Source: a bacterium
GTDB lineage: Bacteria > UBA8248
Direction: 5' to 3'
Length of the DNA stretch: 64,000 nt
NCBI GenBank assembly: GCA_022828125.1
Contig: JAJEJD010000012.1
Span: 257,309-321,308, forward strand
The position numbers and the translations under genes are program-made. The notes under the pieces are model-generated. The model was not told where the DNA came from and did no database searches. It saw nothing but the letters and a program-made list of their open reading frames with translations. Positions 51,423 through 59,617 of the stretch are shown here, one piece after another. Every line of letters begins with the position of its first letter. The first letter of the stretch is position 1.

Positions 51423-52772
51423 CTATTCGGGCAGCTCGAAGCGGGGCTCGCCGCGCGACTTCGCCGAGAAGTCGAAGTAGGGCGAATCCTCGATGCACTC
51501 GTCGTAGTGCGAGGAGCCCGTGAAGACGACGGGGCCGTCGGGGCCGACGAGTACGTTCTCTTCCAGGCGCACGGTCTGGGGAAGCCCCGGATGCCCTGCG
51601 AACGTCTCGATGGCGAAGTACATGTTCTCCTTGATCTCGACCGGGTAATCCAGGCTGTAGGCGCGGCTGATCCACATGCCCTCGTAGAGGTCGAGGCCGA
51701 TGGAGTGCGCGAACTGCTGGAGCGTCACCGTGCCGTACTTGTCGTCGGCGTAGACGGGGAACTGCTCGGCAACGTCTTTCGACGTCTTGCCCGGCACGAG
51801 CTGGGTCATGCCCGCGTACATCGTGTCGTAGACCTCTCTGTAGAGCTCTTTTTCCTTCTTCGTCCAGCCGCCGCCGCATTTGAAGCAGCGCACGTAATCG
51901 ACGAAGTAGCCGCCGGGGCCGATGGCGTTGATGTCGACGACGACGAGGTCGCCGTCCCTGATCATCTTGTCGGTGTGCCAGCGGCGGTAGGGGCTGGTGT
52001 TCCCGCCCGAGGCGACGATGATGTCGTAGACGAAGTCGAAGCCCTCTTCATAGAGCAGGTTGTTGACCCACGCGGTGAGGTCGCACTCGCGGATGCCGGG
52101 CTTGAGCCACTCGTTCCTGATCTTCCACATGCAGGTGTCGCCGATGGTCGAGCTAATCTTCAGGCACTCGATCTCCTCGGGCGTCTTGATGACGCGCGCC
52201 TCGCTCATCGCCGGCCACGCGTTCACCAGGTTCACGCCCTTCTCGGTGAAGGCGCTGTAGGCCTGCATGTCCATGATGTCGATGCCGATCCGGCCGTTGA
52301 GCGGAATGTTGTTCTCCTTGAGAACGTCGATGACCGAATCCGCCATGCGGTTCACCATCATCTGCTCGGCGGTCTCGGACCACTTCCAGGTGATGGCGGG
52401 GCGGATGTTCCCCTCGAGCCAGGGCGCGTCGATCTTGGCGCACTCATAGTCCGAACCCGCCGTCTCGAAGAGCACCGGCGTGTCCGCTCCCCGGCAGAGC
52501 ACGGCGTAGCGGATGAAGATGTTGTTCTTCCAGTTGCCCTGGAAGACCGACGCGGTGTAGCGGATGTTCTCGCCCTTGTACATGATGATGGCGTCCATGT
52601 CGTGCTTTTCCATCATCGCCTTGGCGCGGGCGAGCCGATCTTTGCGCATCTGGTCGAAGTCGACACGGCGCTGCCAGTCACTGCCCGTCTGGCTGAAGAC
52701 GCGCCGGGGGGACTGGTAGTGCTCTCTCTGCAGAAAGTCCATCGGCATGCCCTGTTTGCTCATTTCCACCAT
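51423..52772 (-). CDS. M24 family metalloenzyme (aminopeptidase P/creatinase-type)
   Basis: 449 aa. N-terminal creatinase-like domain (AMMEKHDMDAIIMYKGENIR), then the pita-bread domain with the full two-metal ligand set: VVVDINAIG (Asp), YFVDYVRCF (Asp), FAHSIGLDLYEG (His), AIETFAGHPG (Glu) and RLEENVLVG (Glu). All ligands present means a dinuclear enzyme is possible. M24 relatives include Xaa-Pro peptidases and non-peptidases such as creatinase and the DMSP lyase DddP; this one is not close enough by eye to assign. ATG 52772 follows AGGAGG. It is the first gene after the GntR regulator. Confidence 0.85.
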   Translation of the reverse strand: MVEMSKQGMPMDFLQREHYQSPRRVFSQTGSDWQRRVDFDQMRKDRLARAKAMMEKHDMDAIIMYKGENIRYTASVFQGNWKNNIFIRYAVLCRGADTPVLFETAGSDYECAKIDAPWLEGNIRPAITWKWSETAEQMMVNRMADSVIDVLKENNIPLNGRIGIDIMDMQAYSAFTEKGVNLVNAWPAMSEARVIKTPEEIECLKISSTIGDTCMWKIRNEWLKPGIRECDLTAWVNNLLYEEGFDFVYDIIVASGGNTSPYRRWHTDKMIRDGDLVVVDINAIGPGGYFVDYVRCFKCGGGWTKKEKELYREVYDTMYAGMTQLVPGKTSKDVAEQFPVYADDKYGTVTLQQFAHSIGLDLYEGMWISRAYSLDYPVEIKENMYFAIETFAGHPGLPQTVRLEENVLVGPDGPVVFTGSSHYDECIEDSPYFDFSAKSRGEPRFELPE

Positions 52773-52865
52773 GAAAATTCCTCCTGGTAATGGGGGTGAA
52801 GCGTTACAAAAACGACATGAAAACGTCCGAAAATTACGACAACCATAAAGCGCGCCCGCTCTTTC

Positions 52866-53624
52866 TCAGACGCGCACTGCACCTCCGTTTCGCGATACGG
52901 CCAGCGCCTCTTTCAGCCGCGCGCCTTCGGCCGCCATGTGCTCGCGCATGGCGAGCGCTGCTTTCTCCGGGTCACCCGCCTCGACCGCCGCCAAGAGTTT
53001 TTCATGCTGGCGCAGCGCCTCGTCGGGCTGGCCGGGCGTGCCGATGATCCGGCGCTGGCTCTTCTCGATCAGCCCCGCGATGGCCTCCCACACGGTCCGC
53101 AGGACGGCGTTCTCCGCCGCCTCGCACAGCGCGCGGTGCCAGGCGACGCCCGCGCGCACGAAGGCTTCGGGCTTGTCGATGCGCTTTCGCATCTCCTCGG
53201 TGTGGCCGCGCAGGCGCTCGATCTGCTCCTCCGTCCGGCGCTCTGCCGTGAGGCGCGCGATTTGTTCTTCCAGACCCTGCCGCACCTCCCAGAGTTCGAG
53301 CAGGGTGTCTTCCTTCACGTCGAGCAGAAAGGCCAGACTCTCGCGCACGGTTGCGAGATAGGGGTCCACCGTGAGGTTGCGGAGATATGCGCCCTGCCCG
53401 CTTCTGACTTCAATCAGCCCCGTGGTGTCGAGGGCGCGCAGGGCCTCTCTCACCGAAGGCCTCCCGATGCCGAGCGTCGCCGCGAGTTCGCGCTCAGAGG
53501 GCAGCCTGTCGCCGGGCGCGATCTTGCGCTTGCGGATGAGCTGCTGGATCTGCTCCACCACGTCTTCGTAGAGCCTCGTTTTTCTCACCGGCCTGAGCAA
53601 GAAACCGCCTCCCTGGGGACGCAA
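52866..53624 (-). CDS. FadR-subfamily GntR transcription regulator (FCD domain)
   Basis: 252 aa. Winged helix at about residues 15-85: KIAPGDRLPSERELAATLGI then GRPSVREALRALDTTGLIEV, the GntR signature. The FCD ligand domain has metal-site His residues in GVAWHRALCEAAENAVL, LRQHEKLLAAVE and AMREHMAAEG. It probably senses a carboxylic acid and controls itself and the genes downstream. A matching dyad lies about 70-80 bases upstream of the start (53691-53709). The M24 gene begins 93 bases downstream. Confidence 0.93.
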   Translation of the reverse strand: MRPQGGGFLLRPVRKTRLYEDVVEQIQQLIRKRKIAPGDRLPSERELAATLGIGRPSVREALRALDTTGLIEVRSGQGAYLRNLTVDPYLATVRESLAFLLDVKEDTLLELWEVRQGLEEQIARLTAERRTEEQIERLRGHTEEMRKRIDKPEAFVRAGVAWHRALCEAAENAVLRTVWEAIAGLIEKSQRRIIGTPGQPDEALRQHEKLLAAVEAGDPEKAALAMREHMAAEGARLKEALAVSRNGGAVRV

Positions 53625-53690
53625 GCCATCCCGAGCGATGAGGGAAACCGAACGGGGATTATCACTGTTTTTATCAACCTGAAAACTTCC

Positions 53691-53709
53691 TGGTCAGATG
53701 GTATGACCA
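53691..53709. promoter_or_regulatory. Probable GntR operator
   Basis: TGGTCAGATGGTATGACCA contains TGGTCA-N7-TGACCA and, inside it, TGGT-ATG-ACCA. The latter fits the TGGTNNNACCA consensus of FadR/PdhR-type regulators exactly. It lies 67-85 bases ahead of the regulator gene, consistent with autoregulation. Confidence 0.7.
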
Positions 53710-53781
53710 CTACCAGCCCGCACCCGCCCTTGTCAACAGGTGTGAGGCGATTTTTCAACTTGTGAGCAGCGCGTGTGGGGT

Positions 53782-53955
53782 TGTTGGAAAAGTCATTGCC
53801 AAAGGAGCAACCCCCCCTACCCCCCCTTGTCAGGGGGGTAAGAAAGAGCAAACCCTCCACCACAGCGGCGAGGGGCGTCGCCTTTTTTTACCCCCCTGAC
53901 AAGGGGGGGTAGGGGGGGTTGCCTTTATCCCCTGACAAGAGAGGCTTTTCCAACA
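53782..53955. repeat. Composite element with covarying borders, holding C/G-run copy D
   Basis: Left border TGTTGGAAAAGTC (53782-53794), right border GGCTTTTCCAACA (53943-53955). Both ends carry the same change (GG for GA) relative to other copies, so pairing is kept. Inside is a C/G-run element at 53807-53924 whose middle matches copy C in inverted orientation. It occupies most of the gap between the regulator and the next operon. Confidence 0.8.
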
Positions 53956-53976
53956 CCCCCCGCATCCGGCCCCGCG

Positions 53977-54006
53977 TTGCCGCTCTTATCTTGAAGGGCG
54001 TATAAT
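53977..54006 (+). promoter_or_regulatory. Sigma70-type promoter of the sugar cluster
   Basis: TTGCCG (53977-53982), 18-base spacer, then a perfect TATAAT (54001-54006). The first codon is at 54055, giving a leader of about 40 bases. It directly follows the repeat element. Confidence 0.7.
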
Positions 54007-54054
54007 CGCGCCCCATCTGGCGCGCTTCACCGCCCCCTCACCGAAGGAAATCCC

Positions 54055-54906
54055 TTGGCACGCGACTACGGCCTCTCCGCGCACCTGTTCGCCTATGAAT
54101 CTCTCCGCTTCGAGCACTTAAAAGAGGCGGCCGACGCCGGTTTCTCGAAAATCGAACTGTGGGCGATGACGCCCAATTTCGACGCGGGCGATGAAGGCAA
54201 GTTACAGGCTCTCAAGGGCTGGATGGCGGACCTCTCCCTCACGACATCCACCTTCCATGCGCCTTTTTACGCCGACCTCGACGAGGCGAGACAAGGACGC
54301 TGGCTCTCCCTCGCCGCCCCCGACGCCGGTGCGCGCGAGGCGGCCATCGAGAAAACAATCCAAGCCCTGCGCGCCTTCCGCCCCCTGGGCGCGAGAATCG
54401 CCGTGCTCCACCCGAGCGCGCCGGGCAAGGCGGGGGACGGGGACACATACGAGGCGCTGGAGGAGAGCATCACGCACCTCATACCCTTGGCTGAGGAGAC
54501 CGACGCCGTCCTTGCACTCGAAAACATCCCCTCCGCCCTGGGCTGCGCGGAGCCGCTCGCCGATTTCGTCTCCCGCATCGATCACCCGAGGCTCAGAATC
54601 TGCATCGACACCGGCCACGCCCTCATCACGGAGGGGGAAAACACCCAAAACGCCATCGAGCGGCTCGCGCCCATGTGCATCGCGGCGCATCTGCACGACA
54701 ACGACGGGCGAAACGACGCGCACCTCATCCCCGGCGAGGGCGCGTTCGAGTGGCCCTCTTTCTTCGCTGCGCTCGACGCCCGAGGCTACTCGGGGACGCT
54801 CGCGCTCGAACTCAGAAGAAAAGACGAGCCTTACGCCGAGACGCTGGCCGCCGCGGCGCGCGCCATGAAGACGCTCACTCCACATATCAAGCCGAGTCCC
54901 GCATGA
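54055..54906 (+). CDS. Sugar phosphate isomerase/epimerase family (xylose-isomerase-like TIM barrel)
   Basis: 283 aa. LSAHLFAYESLRFEHLKEAA opening, metal-site segments ALENIPSALG (Glu), ICIDTGHAL (Asp, His), AAHLHDNDGR (His) and LALELRRK (Glu). This is the IolE/endonuclease-IV-like barrel. TTG 54055 follows GAAGGAAAT. Its ATGA overlap with the next gene shows translational coupling. First gene of the seven-gene cluster; it may epimerise or isomerise the sugar that the kinase uses. Confidence 0.87.
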   Translation: MARDYGLSAHLFAYESLRFEHLKEAADAGFSKIELWAMTPNFDAGDEGKLQALKGWMADLSLTTSTFHAPFYADLDEARQGRWLSLAAPDAGAREAAIEKTIQALRAFRPLGARIAVLHPSAPGKAGDGDTYEALEESITHLIPLAEETDAVLALENIPSALGCAEPLADFVSRIDHPRLRICIDTGHALITEGENTQNAIERLAPMCIAAHLHDNDGRNDAHLIPGEGAFEWPSFFAALDARGYSGTLALELRRKDEPYAETLAAAARAMKTLTPHIKPSPA

Positions 54907-55919
54907 AGGCGAACTTCGCGGAGCAGACGCACGAGCGCCTGAAAACACTGGCGCAGGATTATTTCGGCGCGGGCGTCTCTTCGCTCACGCCGCTTGCCGG
55001 CGACGCTTCGACGCGCGACTACGTACGCCTCACTCACCCTGGCGGCGCGCGGCCGAGTTCGGTCGGCATGATCATGCCCGAGCCCTTCACGAAAGAGACG
55101 CTCCCCTTCATCGACGTGTGCGCGCATTTTAGTGAGATCGGCGTCAGGGTCCCTCAGATTTTCGCGGTGGACGAGGAGTCGGGCGTGATCCTCCTGGAAG
55201 ACTGCGGCGATGAATCGCTCGAAGACGCTTGGCGGGGCGGGGGATGGGAGGAAGTCAGGCCGCACTACGACGCCGCGATGGAGATGATGACCCTCATGCA
55301 GGAAGCGCCGACCTCGCCCGCAAGCGGGAGAGTTGCGCTGGCGCGGCGTTTCGACGCGGAATTTTTCACGAACGAACTCCACCACACGCGCAAATACGCC
55401 TTCGAGAGCCTCCTGGGGATGAAAACCGATGAGCGCGCGCTGGATGCGGCGTTCCGCGAATTGTGCGATGAAATCTGCCGGATTCCCTTCCGCCTCACGC
55501 ACCGCGACTACCACAGCAGGAACCTGATGGTGCTGGATGAAGCGGTGTTCGCCATCGATTTTCAGGACGCGCGCATGGGGCCGGCCACGTATGATCCGGC
55601 CTCCCTCATCTTCGACAGCTACGTCGATTTGGGGGCCGGCGCGCGGGAATACCTCATCGACCGCTACTGGGAGACTTGCGGCCAACGCCTCTTCTCGGAT
55701 AAAGAAGAATACGAACGCGCCTTGCGCGGGACAGCCATACAACGAAACCTGAAGGCCATCGGCACGTTCGCCTATCAGAAGGCGGCCCGCGGGGCGGAGC
55801 GCTATCTGGCGAGCATTCCGCATACCGTCCGGATGGTGCAGGAGCATTTCGAAAAAAGGAGGGACTTGGGGCCTCTTCATGCTTCGCTCAAGCCTTTCCT
55901 CGACGCGCTTCCCCAATAA
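54903..55919 (+). CDS. Aminoglycoside-phosphotransferase-fold kinase, AmgK-like
   Basis: 338 aa. N lobe has GDASTRDYVRLTHPGGARPSS and VILLEDCGDESL; the catalytic loop RLTHRDYHSRNLMVLD and metal motif AIDFQDARMGPATYDPAS are the AmgK pattern. AmgK phosphorylates N-acetylmuramate or GlcNAc at the anomeric carbon in cell-wall recycling, then MurU makes the UDP sugar. No MurU gene is adjacent. ATG 54903 overlaps the upstream stop. NagZ at the end of the cluster supports an amino-sugar role. Confidence 0.88.
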   Translation: MKANFAEQTHERLKTLAQDYFGAGVSSLTPLAGDASTRDYVRLTHPGGARPSSVGMIMPEPFTKETLPFIDVCAHFSEIGVRVPQIFAVDEESGVILLEDCGDESLEDAWRGGGWEEVRPHYDAAMEMMTLMQEAPTSPASGRVALARRFDAEFFTNELHHTRKYAFESLLGMKTDERALDAAFRELCDEICRIPFRLTHRDYHSRNLMVLDEAVFAIDFQDARMGPATYDPASLIFDSYVDLGAGAREYLIDRYWETCGQRLFSDKEEYERALRGTAIQRNLKAIGTFAYQKAARGAERYLASIPHTVRMVQEHFEKRRDLGPLHASLKPFLDALPQ

Positions 55920-55934
55920 AGGAGTCATCCCCTT

Positions 55935-56528
55935 TTGGATTTCCTGAAAAATACATTCCTCACGTCGGTGGAGCTTTGTCTCTACGACTTTCTGCACACA
56001 GAAGAAATACCGCCGAGCGAGGCGAGAATCGAGGTGGAGCACATCATCCTCGAAGCCGCCTCGGAGAATCGCCACCTCATTTCCGACGTTCAGGGCGAAA
56101 GCATGACGGCGAGGCGCTTCGAGCGGGGCGAGAAGTGCTTCGTCGCGCTCGAAGACGGCAAGGCGGTGAGCTACATCTGGGGAGCGCGCGGCGTGGTGGG
56201 CGTGGAGGAGATCGACAAGGCCGTGAAGGCTGGACCTAAGGAAATCTATCTCTACGACGCCTTCACGCTGGAGCCCTGGCGGGGGCGGAACCTCTACCCC
56301 GCCGTGCTCAGGCGCGCGCTCGAATACGCCGAGGGGCTGGGCCTCACGCGCTCTCTCATCTTCGTGGAGGCGAGCAACACGGCTTCGAGGCGCGGCGTGG
56401 ACAAGGCGGGCTTCATCCAGTTTCAGACGCTCTACCACAACCGGTTTTTCGTCTTCAGCCGCTCGAACCTCTCGGACCCCCTGGAGGGACACCCGACGGC
56501 CACGTTCGTAGGTCTTGAGTTCGCGTAG
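55935..56528 (+). CDS. GNAT family N-acetyltransferase
   Basis: 197 aa. The acetyl-CoA pyrophosphate loop is LEPWRGRNLYPAVLRRALEYA, near the usual Q/RxxGxG/A; beta-5 follows as SLIFVEASNTAS and RRGVDKAGFIQF. The N-terminal half (EIPPSEARIEVEHIILEAA) is unlike standard GNATs. TTG 55935 after AAGGAG. Could acetylate an amino sugar or a sugar-linked amine made by the deacetylase in this cluster. Confidence 0.75.
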   Translation: MDFLKNTFLTSVELCLYDFLHTEEIPPSEARIEVEHIILEAASENRHLISDVQGESMTARRFERGEKCFVALEDGKAVSYIWGARGVVGVEEIDKAVKAGPKEIYLYDAFTLEPWRGRNLYPAVLRRALEYAEGLGLTRSLIFVEASNTASRRGVDKAGFIQFQTLYHNRFFVFSRSNLSDPLEGHPTATFVGLEFA

Positions 56529-56578
56529 CGGCGGAATCAACGCGCGCCCACGGGCGCGGTGGATGCGAAGGAATCCAG

Positions 56579-57598
56579 ATGTCGCAAAGTTCATGCTCCT
56601 CGTTGCAGATAGAAGCCTTCACGTCTCCCGAGGTGTTCAAAGAGCTCGAATCCGAGTGGCGCGCGCTGATGGCCCGCTCCGCCCACGCGCATCCTTTCTA
56701 CGACCCCGCGTGGCACGCCGCGTGGTGGCGCAATTTCGGCGCGGGCGAACTGCGCGTCTACGCCCTGCGCGATGAGAGCGGCGCGCTGGCGGGCGTGGCG
56801 CCCTTCGTTCTGAGCGAGGGCGGGCGGCTGCGCCTGACGGGCGGGGACGATCTCTCCGATTACCTGGACATCATCGCCGCAGACGGTGCGCACCTCGCCT
56901 GCTGGCGGGCGGTTCTCGCCGCCCTGGATGAGCCGGGCGCGCCCGATTGGCGTGAACTCTCCCTGCGCGGAATTCCCGAAGCCTCCCCCACGGTCGCGGC
57001 GATAGAGGAGTTGGCGAGCGGGGCGGCCTCGGTGACAGAAGAAGAGGTCTGCCCCGTCATCGCGCTTCCCGACTCGTGGGATGAATACACCGGGATGCTC
57101 GCGCCGCGGGACGAGCGCGACCTGAGGCGCAAGATTCGCAAGGCCAACATGGAGGCGGGGCTGGAATACGAGCGGACGGAATCGGCGGACGCCCTCGCCT
57201 CCGATCTGGAGGACTTCATCGCCCTCCATGCGCTGAGCCAGCCGGAAAAGGCGGATTTCTGGAACGCCGACAGGAGGGCCTTTTTCGGTGACGTGACCAA
57301 GGCGATGCTCGAACTCGGCTGTCTGGACTTGAGCATCATGCGGGTGGACGGGCATCCCGTCGCGGCCAATCTCTCCTTCGATTACAGCGACAGGATATAT
57401 CTCTACAACTCGGGCTTCGACCCGGTGGAGCACGAACTGAGCGGGGGTCTGGTGCTGCTCGCCCACAACGTGGAAGAAGCGATTCAGGCGGGGCGCACGA
57501 GCTTCGACCTCTTGCGGGGCGATGAGGCCTACAAATACCGCTTCGGCGCGCAGGATGAGCGCGTGATGCGCGTGCGTATCGAGAGGAGCAGCGAATGA
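56579..57598 (+). CDS. CelD/BcsL-type GNAT-fold protein (FemAB-like)
   Basis: 339 aa with two GNAT-like halves. Typical features: HPFYDPAWHAAWWRNFGAGE near the start, LRRKIRKANMEAG before the catalytic half, then MRVDGHPVAANLSFDY and a C-terminal SFDLLRGDEAYKYRFG, the hallmark of this family. Members are annotated as cellulose or polysaccharide acetyltransferases; FemAB relatives add amino acids from aminoacyl-tRNA. The stop overlaps the glycosyltransferase start by 4 bases. Confidence 0.83.
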   Translation: MSQSSCSSLQIEAFTSPEVFKELESEWRALMARSAHAHPFYDPAWHAAWWRNFGAGELRVYALRDESGALAGVAPFVLSEGGRLRLTGGDDLSDYLDIIAADGAHLACWRAVLAALDEPGAPDWRELSLRGIPEASPTVAAIEELASGAASVTEEEVCPVIALPDSWDEYTGMLAPRDERDLRRKIRKANMEAGLEYERTESADALASDLEDFIALHALSQPEKADFWNADRRAFFGDVTKAMLELGCLDLSIMRVDGHPVAANLSFDYSDRIYLYNSGFDPVEHELSGGLVLLAHNVEEAIQAGRTSFDLLRGDEAYKYRFGAQDERVMRVRIERSSE

Positions 57599-58899
57599 GC
57601 GCAGAAGCGGCCCGTCTCGCCATCCTCTCCATGCACACCGACCCCCTGGCTCCCCTGGGAGGAGACTTCACGGGCGGCATGAACGTCTACGCCCGCGAGG
57701 TCGCAAAGGCCCTCGCAAGCCTCGGCGTCGTTGCGGACGTCTTCACCCGACTGGAATCAGACACCTCCGCCAGAGAGGTCCCCATCGCGGCGGGGGCGCG
57801 CCTCATCCGGGTCGAGGCGGGACCCAGGGAAAGGCTCGACAAGGACGCGCAAGTCGAACACGCCGACGCCTTCGCGCGGGGCATCGCAGCGTTTGCGGAG
57901 AAAGACGGGACGCATTATGACGGCGTATCCGCCCACTACTGGCTCTCGGGCCTTGCGGGAGAGACGCTCGCCAAAACCTGGGGCGTTCCCCTCGCCCTCC
58001 GTTTCCACACCCTGGCCGCGCTCAAAAACGACGCCCTGCCTGAAGACACCAGACGTGAGTCGGATATGCGGCTGGCGAGCGAACCCCGGCTTGCACAGAC
58101 GGCAGATGCGATTCTGGCCTCATCACCCGCCGAGGCGCGCGCAATCAGCGAAATATCGGGCGGGTCGGAAGTCCACGTCGTCCCCTGCGGCGTGGACCTG
58201 GAGACGTTCAGGCCTCATCCAAAGGCCGAGGCGCGCGCGCGGCTGGGCCTCAAGCCCGACCCCGCATACATCCTTAGCGTGGGCCGCATCGAGCGCGTGA
58301 AGGGTCTCGACCGCCTGATAAAGGCCTTCGCCCTCATGCGCAAAGAGCGCCCGGAACTCGATGCGCGTCTTCTGCATTTAGGCGGCGAGATAAAAGATGG
58401 CGCGGTGAGAACCGGAGAAAGCTGTCGCGCAGCGGATTTCGCCTCCCCCGCGCAGGCGGCGGAGGTCGCGCGTCTGGAGGAATTAGCGCAAAGGCTCGGC
58501 GTGGCGGATCGAATTATCTTCCTGGGCGCCAAGCCGCAGGAGGCGTTGCCGCTTTATTATTCTGCTGCCGACCTCTTCGCCCTGCCCTCGCGCTATGAGA
58601 GTTTCGGCATGACGGCTGTCGAGGCGACCGCGTGCGGTGTGCCGACGCTGGCCTTCGACGTGGGGGGTCTCTCCCAGGCGGTGAGTGAGGGCAAAAGCGG
58701 CCACCTCATCGCGGACGGCGATATCACCGCCTACGCGCGGAAGATGATGGAGATGCTGGAAACCCCTCGCGAAAACCCTGACCGCCAAGCTGTCAATTGG
58801 GCGGAATCGTTCGCCTGGAGGCGGATTGCCGAGGCGGAACTCGATATCTGGGCGCGCCTGCGAGATACGGCTGCGCTCTCATCACCACACGCTTCATAG
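57595..58899 (+). CDS. GT4 glycosyltransferase, MshA-like
   Basis: 434 aa GT-B fold. MHTDPLAPLGGDFTGGMNVY and the downstream SAHYWLSGLAGETLA and FHTLAALKNDAL closely follow the pattern of MshA (GlcNAc transfer to inositol 1-phosphate) and sucrose-type enzymes. Donor site: ILSVGRIERVKGLDRLIKAF and the EX7E region around LPSRYESFGMTAVEA. Followed 18 bases later by a PIG-L deacetylase, the same order of reactions as MshA then MshB. The acceptor is unknown. Confidence 0.9.
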   Translation: MSAEAARLAILSMHTDPLAPLGGDFTGGMNVYAREVAKALASLGVVADVFTRLESDTSAREVPIAAGARLIRVEAGPRERLDKDAQVEHADAFARGIAAFAEKDGTHYDGVSAHYWLSGLAGETLAKTWGVPLALRFHTLAALKNDALPEDTRRESDMRLASEPRLAQTADAILASSPAEARAISEISGGSEVHVVPCGVDLETFRPHPKAEARARLGLKPDPAYILSVGRIERVKGLDRLIKAFALMRKERPELDARLLHLGGEIKDGAVRTGESCRAADFASPAQAAEVARLEELAQRLGVADRIIFLGAKPQEALPLYYSAADLFALPSRYESFGMTAVEATACGVPTLAFDVGGLSQAVSEGKSGHLIADGDITAYARKMMEMLETPRENPDRQAVNWAESFAWRRIAEAELDIWARLRDTAALSSPHAS

Positions 58900-58917
58900 A
58901 CACGGAAGGAAACGCCA

Positions 58918-59610
58918 GTGAGCCAGGAGGAATTCAGAAACATACTCGTCGTCGTCGCCCACCCCGACGACGCGGAACTGTCCTCGGGGGGCAGCATCGC
59001 CCGCTGGACGCGGGAGGGCGCGACCGTGCGAACGGTCGTCTGCACGAACGGGGACAAGGGAACGAAGGATGACATCAGCCCCTTCGACCTCGCCAGGACC
59101 CGCGAGGCGGAACAACTCGAAGCCTCCCGCATCCTGGGCGTCAGGGAGACCCTGTTCCTGCGCCACCGCGACGGGGAACTCGAGGACACGCGCGCGTTCA
59201 GGAACCAGATCGCCTTCCTGATTCGCCACTTCAAACCCGACACCATCCTCACCCACGACCCCTGGCGAACCTACTACCAGCACCCCGACCACCAGGCCAT
59301 CGGCCACGCCACGTTCAAGGCGGTGGTCTACGCGCGGGATCACCATTTCCTGCCCGAACTCACCTACGCCGGCATCGGCGCGCACCACACGAAGAACCTG
59401 CTCTTTCTCAACACGCGCGAACCGAATTTCTTCGTGGACATCACCGAGACGTTCGATACGAAAGTCCGCGCGGTGTGCGCGCACAAGTGCCAGATCAAAA
59501 ACCCCGAAGCGTTCGAGAAGCGCACGCGCCAGCGGCTCGAAGACGCAGGCCGCGCGGCAGGCTTCCCGGTAGCGGAGTCGTTCGTCATCACGCGGATGCG
59601 CGAAGGCTAG
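58918..59610 (+). CDS. PIG-L/LmbE family zinc deacetylase (MshB/BshB-like)
   Basis: 230 aa. Zinc motif VVVAHPDDAELSSGGSIARW (His, Asp-Asp) and the second His in YYQHPDHQAIG. RTREAEQLEASRILGV is also typical. These enzymes remove N-acetyl from GlcNAc linked to inositol, malate or other groups. GTG 58918 follows GGAAGGAAA. Sits between the MshA-like glycosyltransferase and NagZ. Confidence 0.93.
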   Translation: MSQEEFRNILVVVAHPDDAELSSGGSIARWTREGATVRTVVCTNGDKGTKDDISPFDLARTREAEQLEASRILGVRETLFLRHRDGELEDTRAFRNQIAFLIRHFKPDTILTHDPWRTYYQHPDHQAIGHATFKAVVYARDHHFLPELTYAGIGAHHTKNLLFLNTREPNFFVDITETFDTKVRAVCAHKCQIKNPEAFEKRTRQRLEDAGRAAGFPVAESFVITRMREG

Positions 59611-59617
59611 GGCGCGC

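Noticed and set aside
51423-52772. DMSP lyase DddP as a name for the M24 protein
   Set aside because: Length and metal ligands fit, but sequence outside the ligands does not resemble DddP as I remember it; kept as M24 family only.
50922-52790. Long plus-strand frame opposite the DRE-TIM and M24 genes
   Set aside because: No ribosome site and no family resemblance; the minus-strand genes carry full catalytic motifs.
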